From positions 66,961,880 through 67,025,879 of the forward strand of contig JBCNJP010000003.1 of assembly GCA_039602395.1 (NCBI GenBank): a stretch of 64,000 nt of DNA. The letters are read 5' to 3'. The position numbers and the translations under genes were made by a program. Under the pieces are notes generated by a model, which saw nothing but the letters and a program-made list of their open reading frames with translations, made no database searches and was not told where the DNA came from. Shown here in pieces: positions 19,751 to 31,359 of this stretch (positions are counted from its first letter, which is position 1; each line of letters opens with the position of its first letter). The DNA is from Deinandra increscens subsp. villosa (Eukaryota; Streptophyta; Magnoliopsida; Asterales; Asteraceae).

Positions 19751-21304
19751 GGGTGATAAATGATGCTTTCCCGGATCAAAAAATACAGGTTGGAAGTGCT
19801 ATTCAGGGAGGTGTGCGGAAACAATTGTTTGAACTTTTAAAAGAAAGTGTCAATGTTTTTGCATGGCAGCCTTCGGATATGACGGGGGTTCCAAGGGAGT
19901 TGTCAGAACAGTGTTTAAATGCATACCCAGATAGAAAGCCATATCATTAACACAAAAGGGGGATGGATGCTGAGAGGGCAGCAGTAGTAAAGGAGGAAGT
20001 AGATAAGTTGGTCGAAGCAGGAGTTTTAAGGGAAGTGCAATATCCAGCCTGGTTGGCTAATCCGATATTTGTTAAAAAGCCAGATGGGTCGTGGAGAATG
20101 TGTATTGTTTTTAAGGATTTAAATAATGCCTGTCCTAAAGATTGTTATCCCCTTCCCGAGATTGATTCAAAAGTAGATGCGTTAGCAGGTTTTGGTTGGA
20201 AGTGCTTTCTGGACGCTTACAAAGGTTATCACCAAATTCAGATGGCAGTGGATGATGAAGACAAAACGGCCTTTATAACAAGGGAAGGGACGTATTGTTA
20301 TATGAAAATTCCCTTTGGATTGAAGAATATAGGGGCAACATACCAGCGCTTGATGAATAAAACATTTCAGCCACAAGTCGGAAGGAATCTGGAGGCATAT
20401 GTGGACGACATAGTTATTAAGAGTAAGACAGAGGGGGAAATGATTTTGGATATAAAAGAAACATTTGGTAGGTTAAAATCTATTAATATGAAGTTAAACC
20501 CGAAGAAATGTTCGTTTGGGATGGATTCCGGAAAGTTTTTAGTGGTTTTTATATCGAAGGAAGGAATTCAGGCTAGTAAAGACAAAGTTGAAGCGGTGCT
20601 AAACATGCGATCTCCAGCTTCTGTTAAAGAGGTTCAGGTGTTAAATGGAAGATTAGTGGCCTTGCATAAATTTTTGGCAAAAGCTGCTGATATGTCTTTG
20701 CCATTTATGAAAGTGTTGAAAGATTATTCGGGAAAAAGTGAGTTTTGCTGGTCGCAAGAAGCGGAGGATGCATTTTCAAAGTTGAAAGAAGTACTGGTAT
20801 CCCTTCCAACGCTCACTGCACCTGAGCAAGGGGAATGTCTTTACATGTATATTGCAATCTTTGAGGGGGCTATAAGTGCAGTATTATTGGCGAAAAGAAG
20901 TAAAAAGCAGGTTCCGATTTATTATGTTAGCAAAGTGTTGAAGGATTATGAAGGAAGGTACCCTCCATTGGAAAGGTTGGTATTGGCATTGGTGGTAGCA
21001 ACGCGGCGCTTGCGTAGGTATTTTCAGGCACATTGTGTGGAAGTGTACACTGCGTTTCCCATCAATCAAATTTTAAGGAGACCGGAAATGTCCGGACGAT
21101 TGGCGAAATGGGCTATTGAGTTAGGGCAGTTTGATATTGTGTTTAGGCCAAGGGTGTCTGTAAAAGGACAAATTGTTGCTGATTTCTTGGCGGAAATTCC
21201 ACAAGCTGAAAAAGGGGAGCTATTGTCGCATGAATTGGATGTGGTGGATCCCCTGTGGAGGTTATATACTGACGGCTCTGCTGGAAGTGATGGATCTGGT
21301 GCAG
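19751..21304 (+). pseudogene. TatC reverse transcriptase and RNase H
   Basis: Begins with INDAFPDQKIQVG and DMTGVPRELSE. A TAA at 19948 replaces an expected Gln. Polymerase blocks follow: EVDKLVEAGVLREV, WRMCIVFKDLNNACPKD, FLDAYKGYHQI, TAFITREGTYCY, PFGLKNIGATYQRLM and the catalytic YVDD at 20398-20409. The thumb and classic RNase H region includes YYVSKVLKDYEGRYPPLE and IKGQ-type VKGQIVADFLAE. From about 21258 the archaeal-type RNase H starts (LYTDGSAGSDGSGAG) and is cut by intron 1. DNA synthesis would occur in virus-like particles in the cytoplasm. Apart from the stop, this region stays open. Confidence 0.9.
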
Positions 21305-21368
21305 GTAACTTTAGTTTGGTATGAATTATGAAATATTTCCTATAAAATTCTAAATAATGTTGGTGCAG
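21305..21368 (+). other. TatC archaeal-type RNase H intron 1
   Basis: 64-bp GT-AG intron (GTAACTTTAG to TTGGTGCAG) after the codons for DGSGA plus the first G of the next Gly (phase 1). Removal gives GAGLMLLSPEGDE. Position and phase match TatA and TatD. Confidence 0.85.
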
Positions 21369-21470
21369 GTTTAATGTTGCTAAGCCCGGAAGGGGATGAG
21401 CTAACACATGAGTTGAAGTTTAATTTTGATACTTCAAATAACGAAGCTGAATATGAGGCGTTTTTAGCAG
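21369..21470 (+). pseudogene. TatC archaeal-type RNase H middle exon (102 bp)
   Basis: Open throughout, encoding LLSPEGDELTHELKF and SNNEAEYEAFLAG, which contains the catalytic Glu of the RNase H fold. It is exactly 102 bp, the same length as the TatD middle exon (50412-50311). Both flanking introns are phase 1. Confidence 0.85.
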
Positions 21471-21557
21471 GTTTTATGAAGATGTTAGTTAAACTAACTT
21501 TTGTTGGCTTTTGTTTGTATAAAATTTTATTAACAGGGAAGTGTTCTTGCAAAATAG
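21471..21557 (+). other. TatC archaeal-type RNase H intron 2
   Basis: 87-bp GT-AG intron (GTTTTATGAA to TTGCAAAATAG) after EAFLA plus G. Removal gives AGLRMAKQLGA, aligned with AGLRLAKKMGA in TatD and the uninterrupted AGLKLAKRMN in TatA. An alternative acceptor TTAACAG at 21536 would leave extra codons that do not align. Confidence 0.8.
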
Positions 21558-23128
21558 GCTTACGCATGGCCAAGCAGCTAGGAGCTAAAAGAGTTCTGGC
21601 ACATGTGGATTCCTTACTCGTAGCTAATCAGGTAAATGGGGATTATGAGGCTAAGGTTTCAAACATGGCTCTCTATCTTGCACGAGCGAAGAAGATGATG
21701 GGGGAATTTTCAAGTTGTGAAGCAATATATGTGCCAAGATCTCAGAACAAAAAAAGCGGATGCGCTTAGTAAATTAGCCTCAACTGCTTTTAAACATTTG
21801 GCTAAGGAATTTCGGGTGGAAGTATTGGAAAGTCCATCTGTTTCAATTTCGGAAGTGTCAGATGTACATATATCGCAAGGGACCTGGATGGATACATTGG
21901 TTGCCTATCTTAGAGACGAAGTGTTACCAGAAGACAAGGCAGAAGCTAGAAAGGTGTACGTTAATTCTTTTCAGTTTCAGTTTCAAAATGGTGTCTTATA
22001 CAGGAAAACATTTGTGGGACCATTGTTGAGGTGTTTAACAATGGAAGAAGCATTAAAAGTTACGATTGAGATTCATAGCGGCATATGTGGAAGTCATGCA
22101 GGGGCGCGGTCAGTCGTAACAAAGCTGGTGGGTTTAGGTTACTACTGGCCAGGAATGCACATAACAGTTACAGAAGAATTGAAGAAGTGTGACGAGTGTC
22201 AAAGGCATGCCTCTGTAAGTTTAAAGTCTAAACATGCGATGGTTCCAGTCACATCCGCTTGGCCCTTCCAAAAGTGGGGTATAGATATAGTGGGACCTTT
22301 CCCAGTGGCTACTGGAAGGGTAAAAATTTTAATAGTTGCTGTGGATTACTTTACGAAGTGGGTAGAAGCAAAGCCATTGGCATCAATTACTGGGAAACAG
22401 GTAAAGAAATTCGTTTGGGAGCACACAATTTGTCGGTTTGGTCTACCCCTATGTATTGTATCTGACAACGGGAAACAATTTGCTGATAATCCTTTCCGTG
22501 ATTGGTGTGAAGAATTGTCGATCTTGCAAACCTTTACATCTGTGGCCCATCCTCAGGACAATGGGCAGGTGGAAAGGATAGATAGAAGTATTATGGAGGG
22601 GATTAAGATGCGGTTGGACAAGATAGGTGGTGGATGGGTTGACGAACTTTTACATGTGCTATGGTCATTAAGGACCATGCCAAAGTCAAGTAATGGAGAG
22701 ACGCCATTCAGCCTAACCTATGGAACCGACGCTATCATTCCAGTGGAAGTAGGAGTTCCAACAAGGAGAATAGTAGAAGTAATTGACAATGAAAGTGGTT
22801 TGAGGGAAAATTTGGATGTACTGGAATAACGTAGGGAGATAGCGGCCATAAGGGAGATAGCGGCCATTAGGGAAACGAAGTATAAACAAAGCATGGCTCG
22901 GTACTATGATAAGCATGTGAAATCTTTTCAGTTCAAGATGGGTGATTTGGTCCTTCAATATATTGACGCAAGTAGAGTTCTACCTGGAGGAAAATTGTCA
23001 CCACATTGGGAAGGGCCGTATCAAATTTGGAGGTTTTAGACAAAGGATTCTATGTATTAGGTCATTCAGATGGAATTGCCGTTCCACGAACATGGAATGG
23101 AGTGCATTTGCGGAAGTACAACATTTAA
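21558..23128 (+). pseudogene. TatC RNase H C-terminus and integrase
   Basis: The second RNase H ends with VDSLLVANQVNGDYEAK and QNKKADALSKLAS; an extra A in an A7 run near 21748 shifts the frame. The integrase HHCC finger is seen as HSGICGSHAG and CDECQRH. The catalytic core has IDIVGPFP (Asp), VSDNGKQF (Asp) and NGQVER (Glu). A TAA at 22827 replaces a Gln, followed by a short duplication of GGGAGATAGCGGCCAT. C-terminal WEGPYQI and WNGVHLRKYNI follow after another frameshift near 23020. It would insert the DNA copy in the nucleus but is broken here. Confidence 0.9.
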
Positions 23129-23965
23129 AAGAAGATGGCCGGAAGGGGTATTGTGTAAGGAGGAAAATTGGAAGTGTTAAAAAAACTTTTGTAATTTTGA
23201 AATTGAAAGATATTAATATTGTACATTTTGTGTTTAAAATCTTGTAGATCGTTGATAAAAGCAAGTGGTCAAATAAAGAGGACGACTTCTTTGCAAGTGA
23301 TTGCTTTTTATTTTTGATAAAAAAAAAGAGTGAGGAAAGGTCATACTAAGTTGTTAAAAGCAGCCATGTTAAACCTAAAAAGTTAAGTCTATAATGTTAT
23401 AAAAACAATTATATGGCCATGCTATAAACTGGCTAAGTCTTTTGGGAAAAAGGCCAAGTCATAATATTTAAACATAAAGATGTTTAAAGATAAGCTATGT
23501 TGTAATATATAACTATGCAAGTGCTCAATTGAGTACAATTCAGGGGTAAGGTTTTCTCCCTAAGAGACTGCCACGTCTATATGGAAAAAGATGTCAAATA
23601 CATCCAACCATAAAAAATATAAGCCTAGGTTATAAATATCCTTTAAAGGAAAGATCAAACCAGGCCTAAAAATTGGAAGGGCCAACATAAACCCTTCCGA
23701 TGAAAGTTAAAAGTTGTAAAACATAATGTTGTAAAAGTCTAAAAGCATAGTCAGTTAAAACATAAAGCTAAAAGTGGGAAGGGCCAACACGAACCCTTCC
23801 AAAAAAAAGCGGAAGTATCAAGTGTTTTTGGGTACATGCCCATTACATACCAAAAGATTAAGTTGTTTCAAGAGAAGGCTTGTAGCCTTAATCAGTGATC
23901 ACAGAAAGAAATGGTTATTTACCATTGGAGGGTCCTTCTGAACTTCCCAAGTTTGCTTGGATGAC
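23129..23965 (+). other. TatC spacer between convergent genes, with two hairpins
   Basis: Non-coding stretch between the end of pol (plus) and the end of the antisense gene (minus). It contains two near-identical 24-nt hairpins, GGAAGGG(N10)CCCTTCC, at 23675-23698 and 23777-23800. They may serve transcript ending or stability between the convergent units. A sequence similar in place but not in text lies downstream of TatA and TatD pol. Confidence 0.5.
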
Positions 23966-26511
23966 TTACAGGGATGCATCTGCTAATTCTGTCCAAGATT
24001 CGACAAAAGGAAAGTTGAGCTCATTAAAGGCAGCAGAGGCCTCAACAAAGGATGCATCAGCGGAAGGGTCATACCCAGGAACTTTACCATGATCATTGCC
24101 ATCACCAGTAGAGAAGTGATGGCCAGCATTTATCCCTTCGTTATAACCACAGGCATTGGTAGCGTTGAACATGTTTCCTAAAGCATCCCTGAGAGCATTA
24201 CTGGTAAGGACCTTCCTGACTATGTGCCTAATGCCATCAGTCATGAACCATGTCTTCTCTTTCTTTAAAGCTTCACAAGTAAGTACCATTGCAGTCTTTT
24301 CATCAGTCATCATCTTCTCCTTCTGACCAAACTCCTCGCAGCTCTTGTTAAGTTTCTCTTGAAGGGACTTCATTTGCTCCGAATGATTTTTCTCTCGAGT
24401 TCTTAGTTGGTCCAGTTCTAGGTAAGGAAAAAGGAAGAACAGCAAAGTATGGAAATACAGTCCTATGTAAAATAATGTCTAATAAAGGAAAGTGATAAAA
24501 ATTACCATCCAAGGAGCTTTGAATCATGCGAGCTTGGGAGGCATTGTCAGCTTTTAATTTTTCGATGGAAGACTGAGAAGATGCTTTTAGATCCACAAGG
24601 GCTTGCTGAGTTTGGCGATGCTCGTTCTGCAGGTTCCTTAATGATGTTTCCATGGTAAGCTTTTCCTGTGACAGCTTAGAAATGCTGGTCTTGAGAGATT
24701 CAATGGTCGCTGGGATAGCTGGAAGTGACAAAGGGGTAATAGCAGAAGACAACTATGAAAGTGATATCTTTTCAGCCTTATCCTCTGCTAGAACCCAACG
24801 ACAATACAGTTCAGGGATCAAATTTTGACTTTCTGCGTAATTCATCATCACGCGAGTCGCGAAATCAGGGGCAGGGGTTTCCTGGAGCATCTTCACATCG
24901 TGAGGGGTTGACTGATGAAGAAACAAACTTTTGGCAATGAATGGGTCAGAAAAGCTATCACGATTAGTTAAGTTCCAGCTTGTGGTAAACAATTCATCAA
25001 GTTAGGATTGGGAGGAGTTCCTGGACATAACTTCCTTGGTTTCTTTTTTCAACCATTCAGTAAAAGGGTTCACAAAAGCACGAAATGAAGAGGAAGGAAA
25101 TGGAAGTGAAGAAGGAGGAGGTGGTGCTTGAAAAGCTGTTGTTGACAAAATAATAGACTCGGATGGGATAAGAGTTTGTTTACCTTTACCAGTAATAAGT
25201 GGAAATGATGGAAGATCAGATGAGTTGCCATATGGAGAAGTATTGATGTAATCACCGACATTGAAGATATCTGAGGCAAAATGAGAAAAGCTTGGGGGAC
25301 TGGAAGTGTTGACAAGGGGAGACTCAGGGTCGGATAGTTCATGATGTTCGGAAATCTCACCTTCTAGGTGATCGGATAGGGCGTCAATAGCTGAAGAGTG
25401 GGAAGGCACCTTCTAGATGTGAGGAGATTTTCTAGTTTTCTGAGGATTACCAGCATCGGATGGGTGACCTGGACCAGTTTTGGCAACACGCTTCTTTCTC
25501 TTGTTTTAAACAGGAGCAAGTGTGGCTTCAAGAGTAACCATAGGTGAAACAGTCAAATCGACATCAACAGAAGGGGTTGATGGAGGGGTGCTTCTTGAGG
25601 TAGCATCAACAACAGGAGAGTCAATTGCAGGGGTGCTGGATTGGGATGTTGTGCTAGGGTTTCCCAACTGTAAGCCTGAAAAGCTTTTAAGCTTAAGAAC
25701 ATCTGACAGATTCATTTCTGCAAAACAAAAAATCAGGTACACATGCGTTACAATTTTGTAAGTATATATATATAAACGTAAAAGGAAGGAAAGTAAGGGC
25801 TCACCCACTCCGTCCAAAAGGAGGATGGGACGCAAGTGAGGGTGAGAGAATTACCGACTAATTTGGGCAGCAATTAGGATTTCCTCAGGGTATTTCCTAA
25901 TGGGGTGAACAAATTCACTCAGAAGCAAGTAATGCTTGGAGTTAATCTCCACTTTCTTGGGTGGATCATCACGGACTGTATCATCCTTTTTCCGCCATTT
26001 TACTTCCTTGGGGAAACAGGAGTCATCAAGGAAAATGAAATTTTGTTTCCAACAGCGGTTTTTGGGAAGTTTCTTATCATAAAGAGAGTCGAGTTTTCGT
26101 CTCTTTTCAAAAGTATACCAGTCATCGGACATTGTGATCCGTTAAAGGCGCGAAACAGAGGGAGATTTGGGGCAATGTTTAAAGCACAGCAAGAAATCTC
26201 GAAGTGGTTCAAGGTACCAAGACCTAGCGGGTTACATTGAGAAATGTGAACCCCGGAAAACTTTAGGGTTTCGATTAGAAAGGGGAGAAGGGAATGCGGT
26301 AATTGGCATTACGGATAGAATCAAGGTAAAGACCAATTTTTCCCTTGAGAAGAGTGTGAATCGGAGTTAAAGGAGAAGGAACACTAGGGTTGAGATCAGT
26401 TGGAATTTGATAATCCTCAACAAATTGATCGAGGGTTTCTTGTGAAACAGTGGAAAAACTCAAGTGCATGTTGTGCTTTGAAGGTTTAGGAGATTTCGAG
26501 GGAGGAGCCAT
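23966..26511 (-). pseudogene. TatC antisense accessory gene (PF04195-like N-terminus, coiled-coil C-terminus)
   Basis: Runs opposite to gag-pol from ATG 26511. The first segment reads KHNMHLSFSTVSQETLDQF and GKIGLYLDSIRNANYRIPF. After two frameshifts it reads LNHFEISCCALNIAPNLPLFRAF and DDWYTFEKRRKLDSLYDKK, FIFLDDSCFPKEVKW. This is the pattern of the plant family named putative gypsy-type transposase (PF04195). A donor GGTAATTC near 25853 and acceptor TTTTGCAG near 25727 introduce a second part, MNLSDVLKLKSFSGLQLG (from 25720), then Ser/Pro-rich text. The C-terminal part (24752-23966) is heptad-like (KTSISKLSQEKLTMETSLRN). A TATATAAAG box lies at 26660-26651. Function unknown; despite the family name no DNA transposase core is seen. 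Confidence 0.75.
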
Positions 26512-26650
26512 GAAGGAAAAAGCAGGAAAAGAACTAACCTGGTGGGAATCGGAGATGTCGCTGGAGAAAAATCGAGAAGAAACTTGCAGAGATTTTTTTG
26601 AAATTTTTTTGGGGAGAAGGAGTAGGTAATGAATGAAGTGAAAGGTAAAT

Positions 26651-26660
26651 ACTTTATATA
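26651..26660 (-). promoter_or_regulatory. TATA box of the TatC antisense gene
   Basis: TATATAAAGT on the minus strand, about 145 bp before the ATG. TatD has ATATATAATC at the same distance (44371 to 44514). The shared spacing suggests the antisense gene has its own promoter inside the 3' region. Confidence 0.55.
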
Positions 26661-26786
26661 CTAACGGCGAGAAAATAGGGAAATCAAAAAATTCAATAAC
26701 TATTTTCTGAAAACCGTCCAATCATGTCAGAAAATGATGACGGGTGTAGTACTTATAGTACAAACAAGATAAGTATAAAAACGGTT

Positions 26787-26858
26787 GAGTGACTGGAAAT
26801 GAACCATAGTCTATTAACCACCACACATCCGTGTGTAAGTTAATAAACTAAGGGGACT
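26787..26858 (+). promoter_or_regulatory. TatC polypurine tract with upstream stem
   Basis: ACTAAGGGGACT (26847-26858) directly precedes the 3' LTR and is the plus-strand primer. Upstream TAGTCTATTAAC (about 26808) can pair with GTTAATAAACTA (about 26838), 11 of 12 positions, so the stem's 3' arm runs into the tract as in TatB and TatD although the sequences differ. Confidence 0.7.
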
Positions 26859-27232
26859 TGATGATATATTATAGGTGTTGGATGTTATACACATCCGACA
26901 CCACCGAAGTTAAGTCCCTTTCTGTCTTAAGTATTTCAGGACAGGTAAGGCGGTACTTGCTTGGAGGTTGGTACTTAAAGGCTGGCACTTGCGGAGCAAG
27001 TGACGGATGTGCTTATCGGAAGAGCGAGAGCCTGAAGTTCCTATAAATAGAGCATTTATTGACAGAAATATGGATGTTGCATTTTTTACACTTTAACTAT
27101 GTGTAATCGCATATGACATAATCAATAAAATTCTCTCAACTTTTATATTCATTTAACTTGTTATTATTCATCGATTCGATCTTCATTTAGTTTGATTACG
27201 GTAATTCGATCCGAGGAATTCTTGTTTCTTCA
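26859..27232 (+). mobile_element. TatC 3' LTR
   Basis: 374 bp, TGATGATATATTATAGG to TTGTTTCTTCA, followed by TSD CCAGC (27233-27237). Its left edge directly follows the polypurine tract. It carries the same TATA and AATAAA signals as the 5' copy. The complete TatC element is 10,447 bp. Confidence 0.95.
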
Positions 27233-27237
27233 CCAGC

Positions 27238-30200
27238 TTATAACACCTGTATACAATTTGATGTCAAACATAATCATGTATTTCATAAAATTTGGTCCCA
27301 GAAAATTTTTGTCCCAAATATATCATTTGACAATCCAAAAGACCTCCCAAAATCATTTGACAATCCAAAAGACCACTGTGGTGGTTTACATTTACAAAAT
27401 ATACCATTTCTAAGTTTCATATCTAAAAGTTATTCATCAACCTTTAGATAAATGCATAAACCAAAAATGCGGAACGGTTTGTTCTTCCCTCTTATGATCG
27501 GTTCATTCTGAACTTGATGAGCACCCCTTCAAGCCTTCGCCTTACCTGCACATCTCACTTTCAATAGTGAGTTTCTAATGCATATTAATGGGTAAACAAC
27601 ATTAAACAATAAAGAAAACAAGTAAAACTATAACTGGTCTTCCACGCGTATCGCTTACCGCGTCCTTACTTCCAAACGATATGCTTGGTTTACCACGCGT
27701 ATCACCTCCAGATACTTAGGCTCCAAGCGATACGCTTGGAGCCGCTCTTCCAGGCATTTGGCTAAATCCGGCCAGATTTATACTTAGCCAAATTTTGCTA
27801 CTTTCCCCTGTTTTCTACTAGCTTCACTTGAGCTATTTGGGGCCTTAAATTATGCATCATAGACCCTCAAAACACTTAGAAATCATGTCATTATAAACAA
27901 CAACATTTGGTAATCGATAATCAACAATTCTTACCTGTGTATGGGTTTACCCAACCCGTTTGACCCGTTAAGGGGTCCATTACCACTAAGGCTTCATTTT
28001 ACCCAATATTGGGCTATATCACCTTCATACAATGAGATTTATGGCACACATATCATTAAAGACATTTACATTTGTTTGTGCTATCACTTAGTCGATGTGC
28101 CCACTATGGCCTACACGACTACAACATCATTTTCTTAAGGTCTAAGGACCCGGTTCATGTATTCCTGCAATTTAGCATACCCATTCATTGTTGGGTTGCA
28201 TAATCACCCTTTTTCATATGTTTACAACTTATTAACCCGATTGACCCGTTAAGACGGGTCCATGCCTTTGGCACCTCCTAATTCAATGATTGACCATCAT
28301 TCTAGCATTGAGGATCTATGGTTCTATAAACCATTTATGATCCTCCATTACCCGTTACATGGCGATGGTTCCATTGCCCCATTTCTGCCCATTGCAACTT
28401 ATTAAGTTATTTTGTGATTCCTTTGAATCTTACTTATGGTCAATTCTATGATTGGAGAGCCTTTAGGCAATGAGGCTTCGTGGTTCCTAACCATTCATCA
28501 CCCCTTGTTTTAGAGTAGCTCATGGCTTTGTTTCATTATTATGAGATTACACAATCTATATTTCCATATATTAATACTTGTAACATAAACAATGTCACCC
28601 GACAATAAAGCAATTTCACATTTGTGGCTCCTTAGAGCCATTTAACCTACTTGACCCATTAACTTGGGCTTCAGCTAGTCATATAACCACTAGGCAACAT
28701 TTTTGCATTCTAGTGTGGCTTTTATGGACCGTTTAAGTATTTCAACCCAATATTTAAACACACACTTTACCCTGACAATTCAAGGTTTCCATCTAACTTT
28801 CTGGTAATCTACTTACTCTTATGTAGGTACCTTAATTGGTACATAATCCATTCATATCATGGTAGGAACATATATCATAGCACATTAGCTACCTTATAGG
28901 GTGTAAGTAATACTTACCTCGATTCGTCCTAAAGTCCTTTACCACTTCATCTGGTTGACCCATTTGATTCCAAGCTCAAAACCTTGCTTTTTCAATGGTC
29001 AACATTTAAGTCATTAGTATTCCCTTTCATGACTTATCTAGCCATTTAGGTACTAACAATTTCCATTATGCATATTCATCATATTTTATGTTCTAATGGA
29101 AACCATCACTTTGACTTATAAAGTCCAACCAACAATTTACATACGAACACATATAATTGCACTAATCACATATCATATAGGCCATATAATATGCAAATTC
29201 AACTTTCATACATGTAGAGCAAGTATAATCACAACTTCAATCTTAATTGATTTTAGAAGGTAATATTTTTGTGTACACTTTTTCAGCGATGCTGCTGAAA
29301 TTGGCGATTTTGACCATCCTACTATTTTTTCAAGCATTCCATGTTTAAAGATGGAATGTAGTATACTGAAAGACCTTTCCAGGCATATATGGCACACCCT
29401 CTATTGATTTTTCTGTGATTTTATACTTAATTTTTAAAAACAGGACAACAACTACATTTATTTCCAAACAACATGCTGGAAAATTAAATGGCCATGTTGG
29501 TCTGTCGTTTTGACCCATTATAAGTCAGATTCAGTTTCTAGTGTTCAAACAGGAAACATGGTATTCACAACAAGCTTTTCGACCGTATATCATACATCCC
29601 AAACGGACATACGAGTGATCTTATACAACACTTTCAAAATAGCCTCACAACTAGATTTTTATCACTTTTATGGTTTTACATCATTCCATTTAACACAATA
29701 AGCATGGATTTCACATTTTATGCACGTTCCTATTTCATGATTCTTAGTAGTGTAAGATTCCTATATTTAGTCATGAGTCCACATAATAAATCTCACTTAG
29801 GCATTTTATCAAACACTTGGTATGCACCAAAGTTCATATGCCTATTCTTTAACCTATTACATGTAGGTGATTACCCAATTCTTGCAATTCACAAACATTC
29901 ATCATACTAATATTCTAACACTAACATTTAGCAATCCAAATGTGTTAAACTTGCAGATTTTGAAGCCAAACCCCAAAAATCTTAAGACTTAGACCTTATG
30001 ATTCACATTTTAGGTCTTTCATGTTTAACTTCCATACTATTTATGATTCATGGATAATCAAGCATCCTAAGCATATATCAATCATCTATCATAACAATTA
30101 ACATCAAATTTCAGCTTCAAATCATCCAATTTAACATGCCAAATTCGAGATTAGGCATGCAAGTTTGAGAGCTATACTTACCTGTTAACCTCCAATAGTT

Positions 30201-30559
30201 TAGCTATGGTTAGAGCTTCAAGAATCTTTCATTTGATTCAAAATCGCAGCCTAACTTCAACTTATTGAAGATTATGATTTCAAAGGCATGGGAGGGGAGA
30301 CCTGCAACCTTGATGCTTCATACGCATCATCCTCTTATTTTTTTTGTTTTATTTAATTTAGTTTCACTAAATTACATCATAGGTCCTTCTAGGTCAATAT
30401 TTAGGTTATTTAATAACCTAAACTTTCATATTTACATCATGAGTCCCCCACTTCTACCTAAATAATAGTTGGCACATAATATTAATGTACTCGTAACTCG
30501 AATTCACACTTAACGTGAATTTAACAGGATTTTAGTCATATTAGAATCGGGATGTTACA
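27238..30559 (-). mobile_element. Chromovirus (Tekay-like) LTR, probably solo
   Basis: On the minus strand it begins TGTAACATCCCGATTC, the typical start of Tekay/Del LTRs, and has the same general plan as the solo LTR at 41739-44046. It contains TTGACCCGTTAAG-type internal repeats and an ACTTACC block followed by a GC-rich hairpin region (27640-27745). The host exon is interrupted between 16785 and 30560 with CAGC on both sides, which supports an insertion. The left terminus (TTATAACACC) lacks the expected TG, possibly from decay or the later TatC insertion at this very edge. No coding region. Confidence 0.7.
27719..27743. repeat. Perfect 11-bp hairpin in the chromovirus LTR
   Basis: GGCTCCAAGCG, a 3-nt loop ATA, then CGCTTGGAGCC. 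Related ACGCGTATC and AAGCGATACG pieces lie just before it (27640-27715). It occupies the same part of the LTR as the palindrome block at 42108-42243. Confidence 0.75.
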
Positions 30560-30633
30560 CAGCCCAAAGGCAGGGTCAACCACAACACCGAAAAATAAAA
30601 AAGGTGATACAACTAATGGTTCTTCAGAACAAT
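30560..30633 (+). pseudogene. Captured gene exon, right half
   Basis: Continues the exon from 16785 in frame: PKAGSTTTPKNKKGD and TTNGSSEQ, then the donor GTAAGAAC at 30634. Low-complexity Thr/Lys/Ser text. See 31360-31937 for the likely family. Confidence 0.55.
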
Positions 30634-31149
30634 GTAAGAACAATTTTCAGCTGGAAATCAATTTGTTCATATATTTTCAATACCTGGGCTTCTGTGTTTT
30701 TTGTTTATTGGAAATTAGAATAATGTATTATACTGACTGAGAACAAAAAAAGCAACTCTATAAAACCTAGGAATAAGCATGACTTATATGCCGCAGAGGA
30801 CTAGCTTAGGTTTGCAATTAATATAGATTATCCTAGATACCATTTCACAATTCTATATCACAGGTTGATTGATGAGGTGGATGGATAATTCTACATCACA
30901 GGCTGTTTATTTCACAACAGAAATTTCCTTTAGTGGACGACTAGCTTAGTTTTCAGGATGCTAGCTTGGTTGATGAGGTGGATGGACATACAACAATTCT
31001 ATATTACAGGCTTCAGTTGGATTGGTTCCCCACGTAATATATTCTCTTTAGTGATACAGGCTTTATCTAGTTATTTCTTTATATATGGTTTTATGGGAAC
31101 TTGAACTGTTAACTCTAGTTATTTTTTCTTTTTTCATTATGTTTTTAAA
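30634..31149 (+). other. Intron with short internal repeats
   Basis: Non-coding. Holds repeated ATTCTATATCACAGG-like pieces (about 30851, 30888, 30993) and two copies of GTTGATGAGGTGGATGGA (about 30868 and 30970). T-rich before TTTTTAAAG at 31150. It could contain a small unrecognised insertion. Confidence 0.4.
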
Positions 31150-31265
31150 GAATCTGGTGGTTTACAAGGAAAATCCAGGAGGGAAAATGATACAGGTTCC
31201 TACACAAGGTCATCTGCACCAGCTTATGGAATTGCATCAACTAATACAATTCGGATAACATCAAC
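31150..31265 (+). pseudogene. Captured gene, second exon
   Basis: Reads ESGGLQGKSRRENDTGSY and APAYGIASTNTIRI. The end is not clear, and the donor may lie near 31270. It lies between non-coding stretches and shares frame style and composition with the neighbouring exons, so I place it in the same gene. Confidence 0.45.
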
Positions 31266-31359
31266 TTTCGGGTATCAATGTTATAGAAAATTCGTTGGAT
31301 TACCATTGTCTTTTGTTTATCTATGTAAAGGTTTAATCTTTTTTAGTTGTTTGCTGCAG

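Noticed and set aside
19735..19760. Possible programmed -1 frameshift between protease and polymerase in TatC and TatD
   Set aside because: The frame breaks fall at different aligned positions (TatC next to INDAFPDQ, TatD about 12 codons earlier), no clean slippery site is present, and TatB reads across the region in one frame. Independent small deletions explain it better.
28000..30200. Short open frames in the chromovirus LTR as small genes
   Set aside because: No frame exceeds about 70 codons, none has a domain, and the region is explained as LTR.
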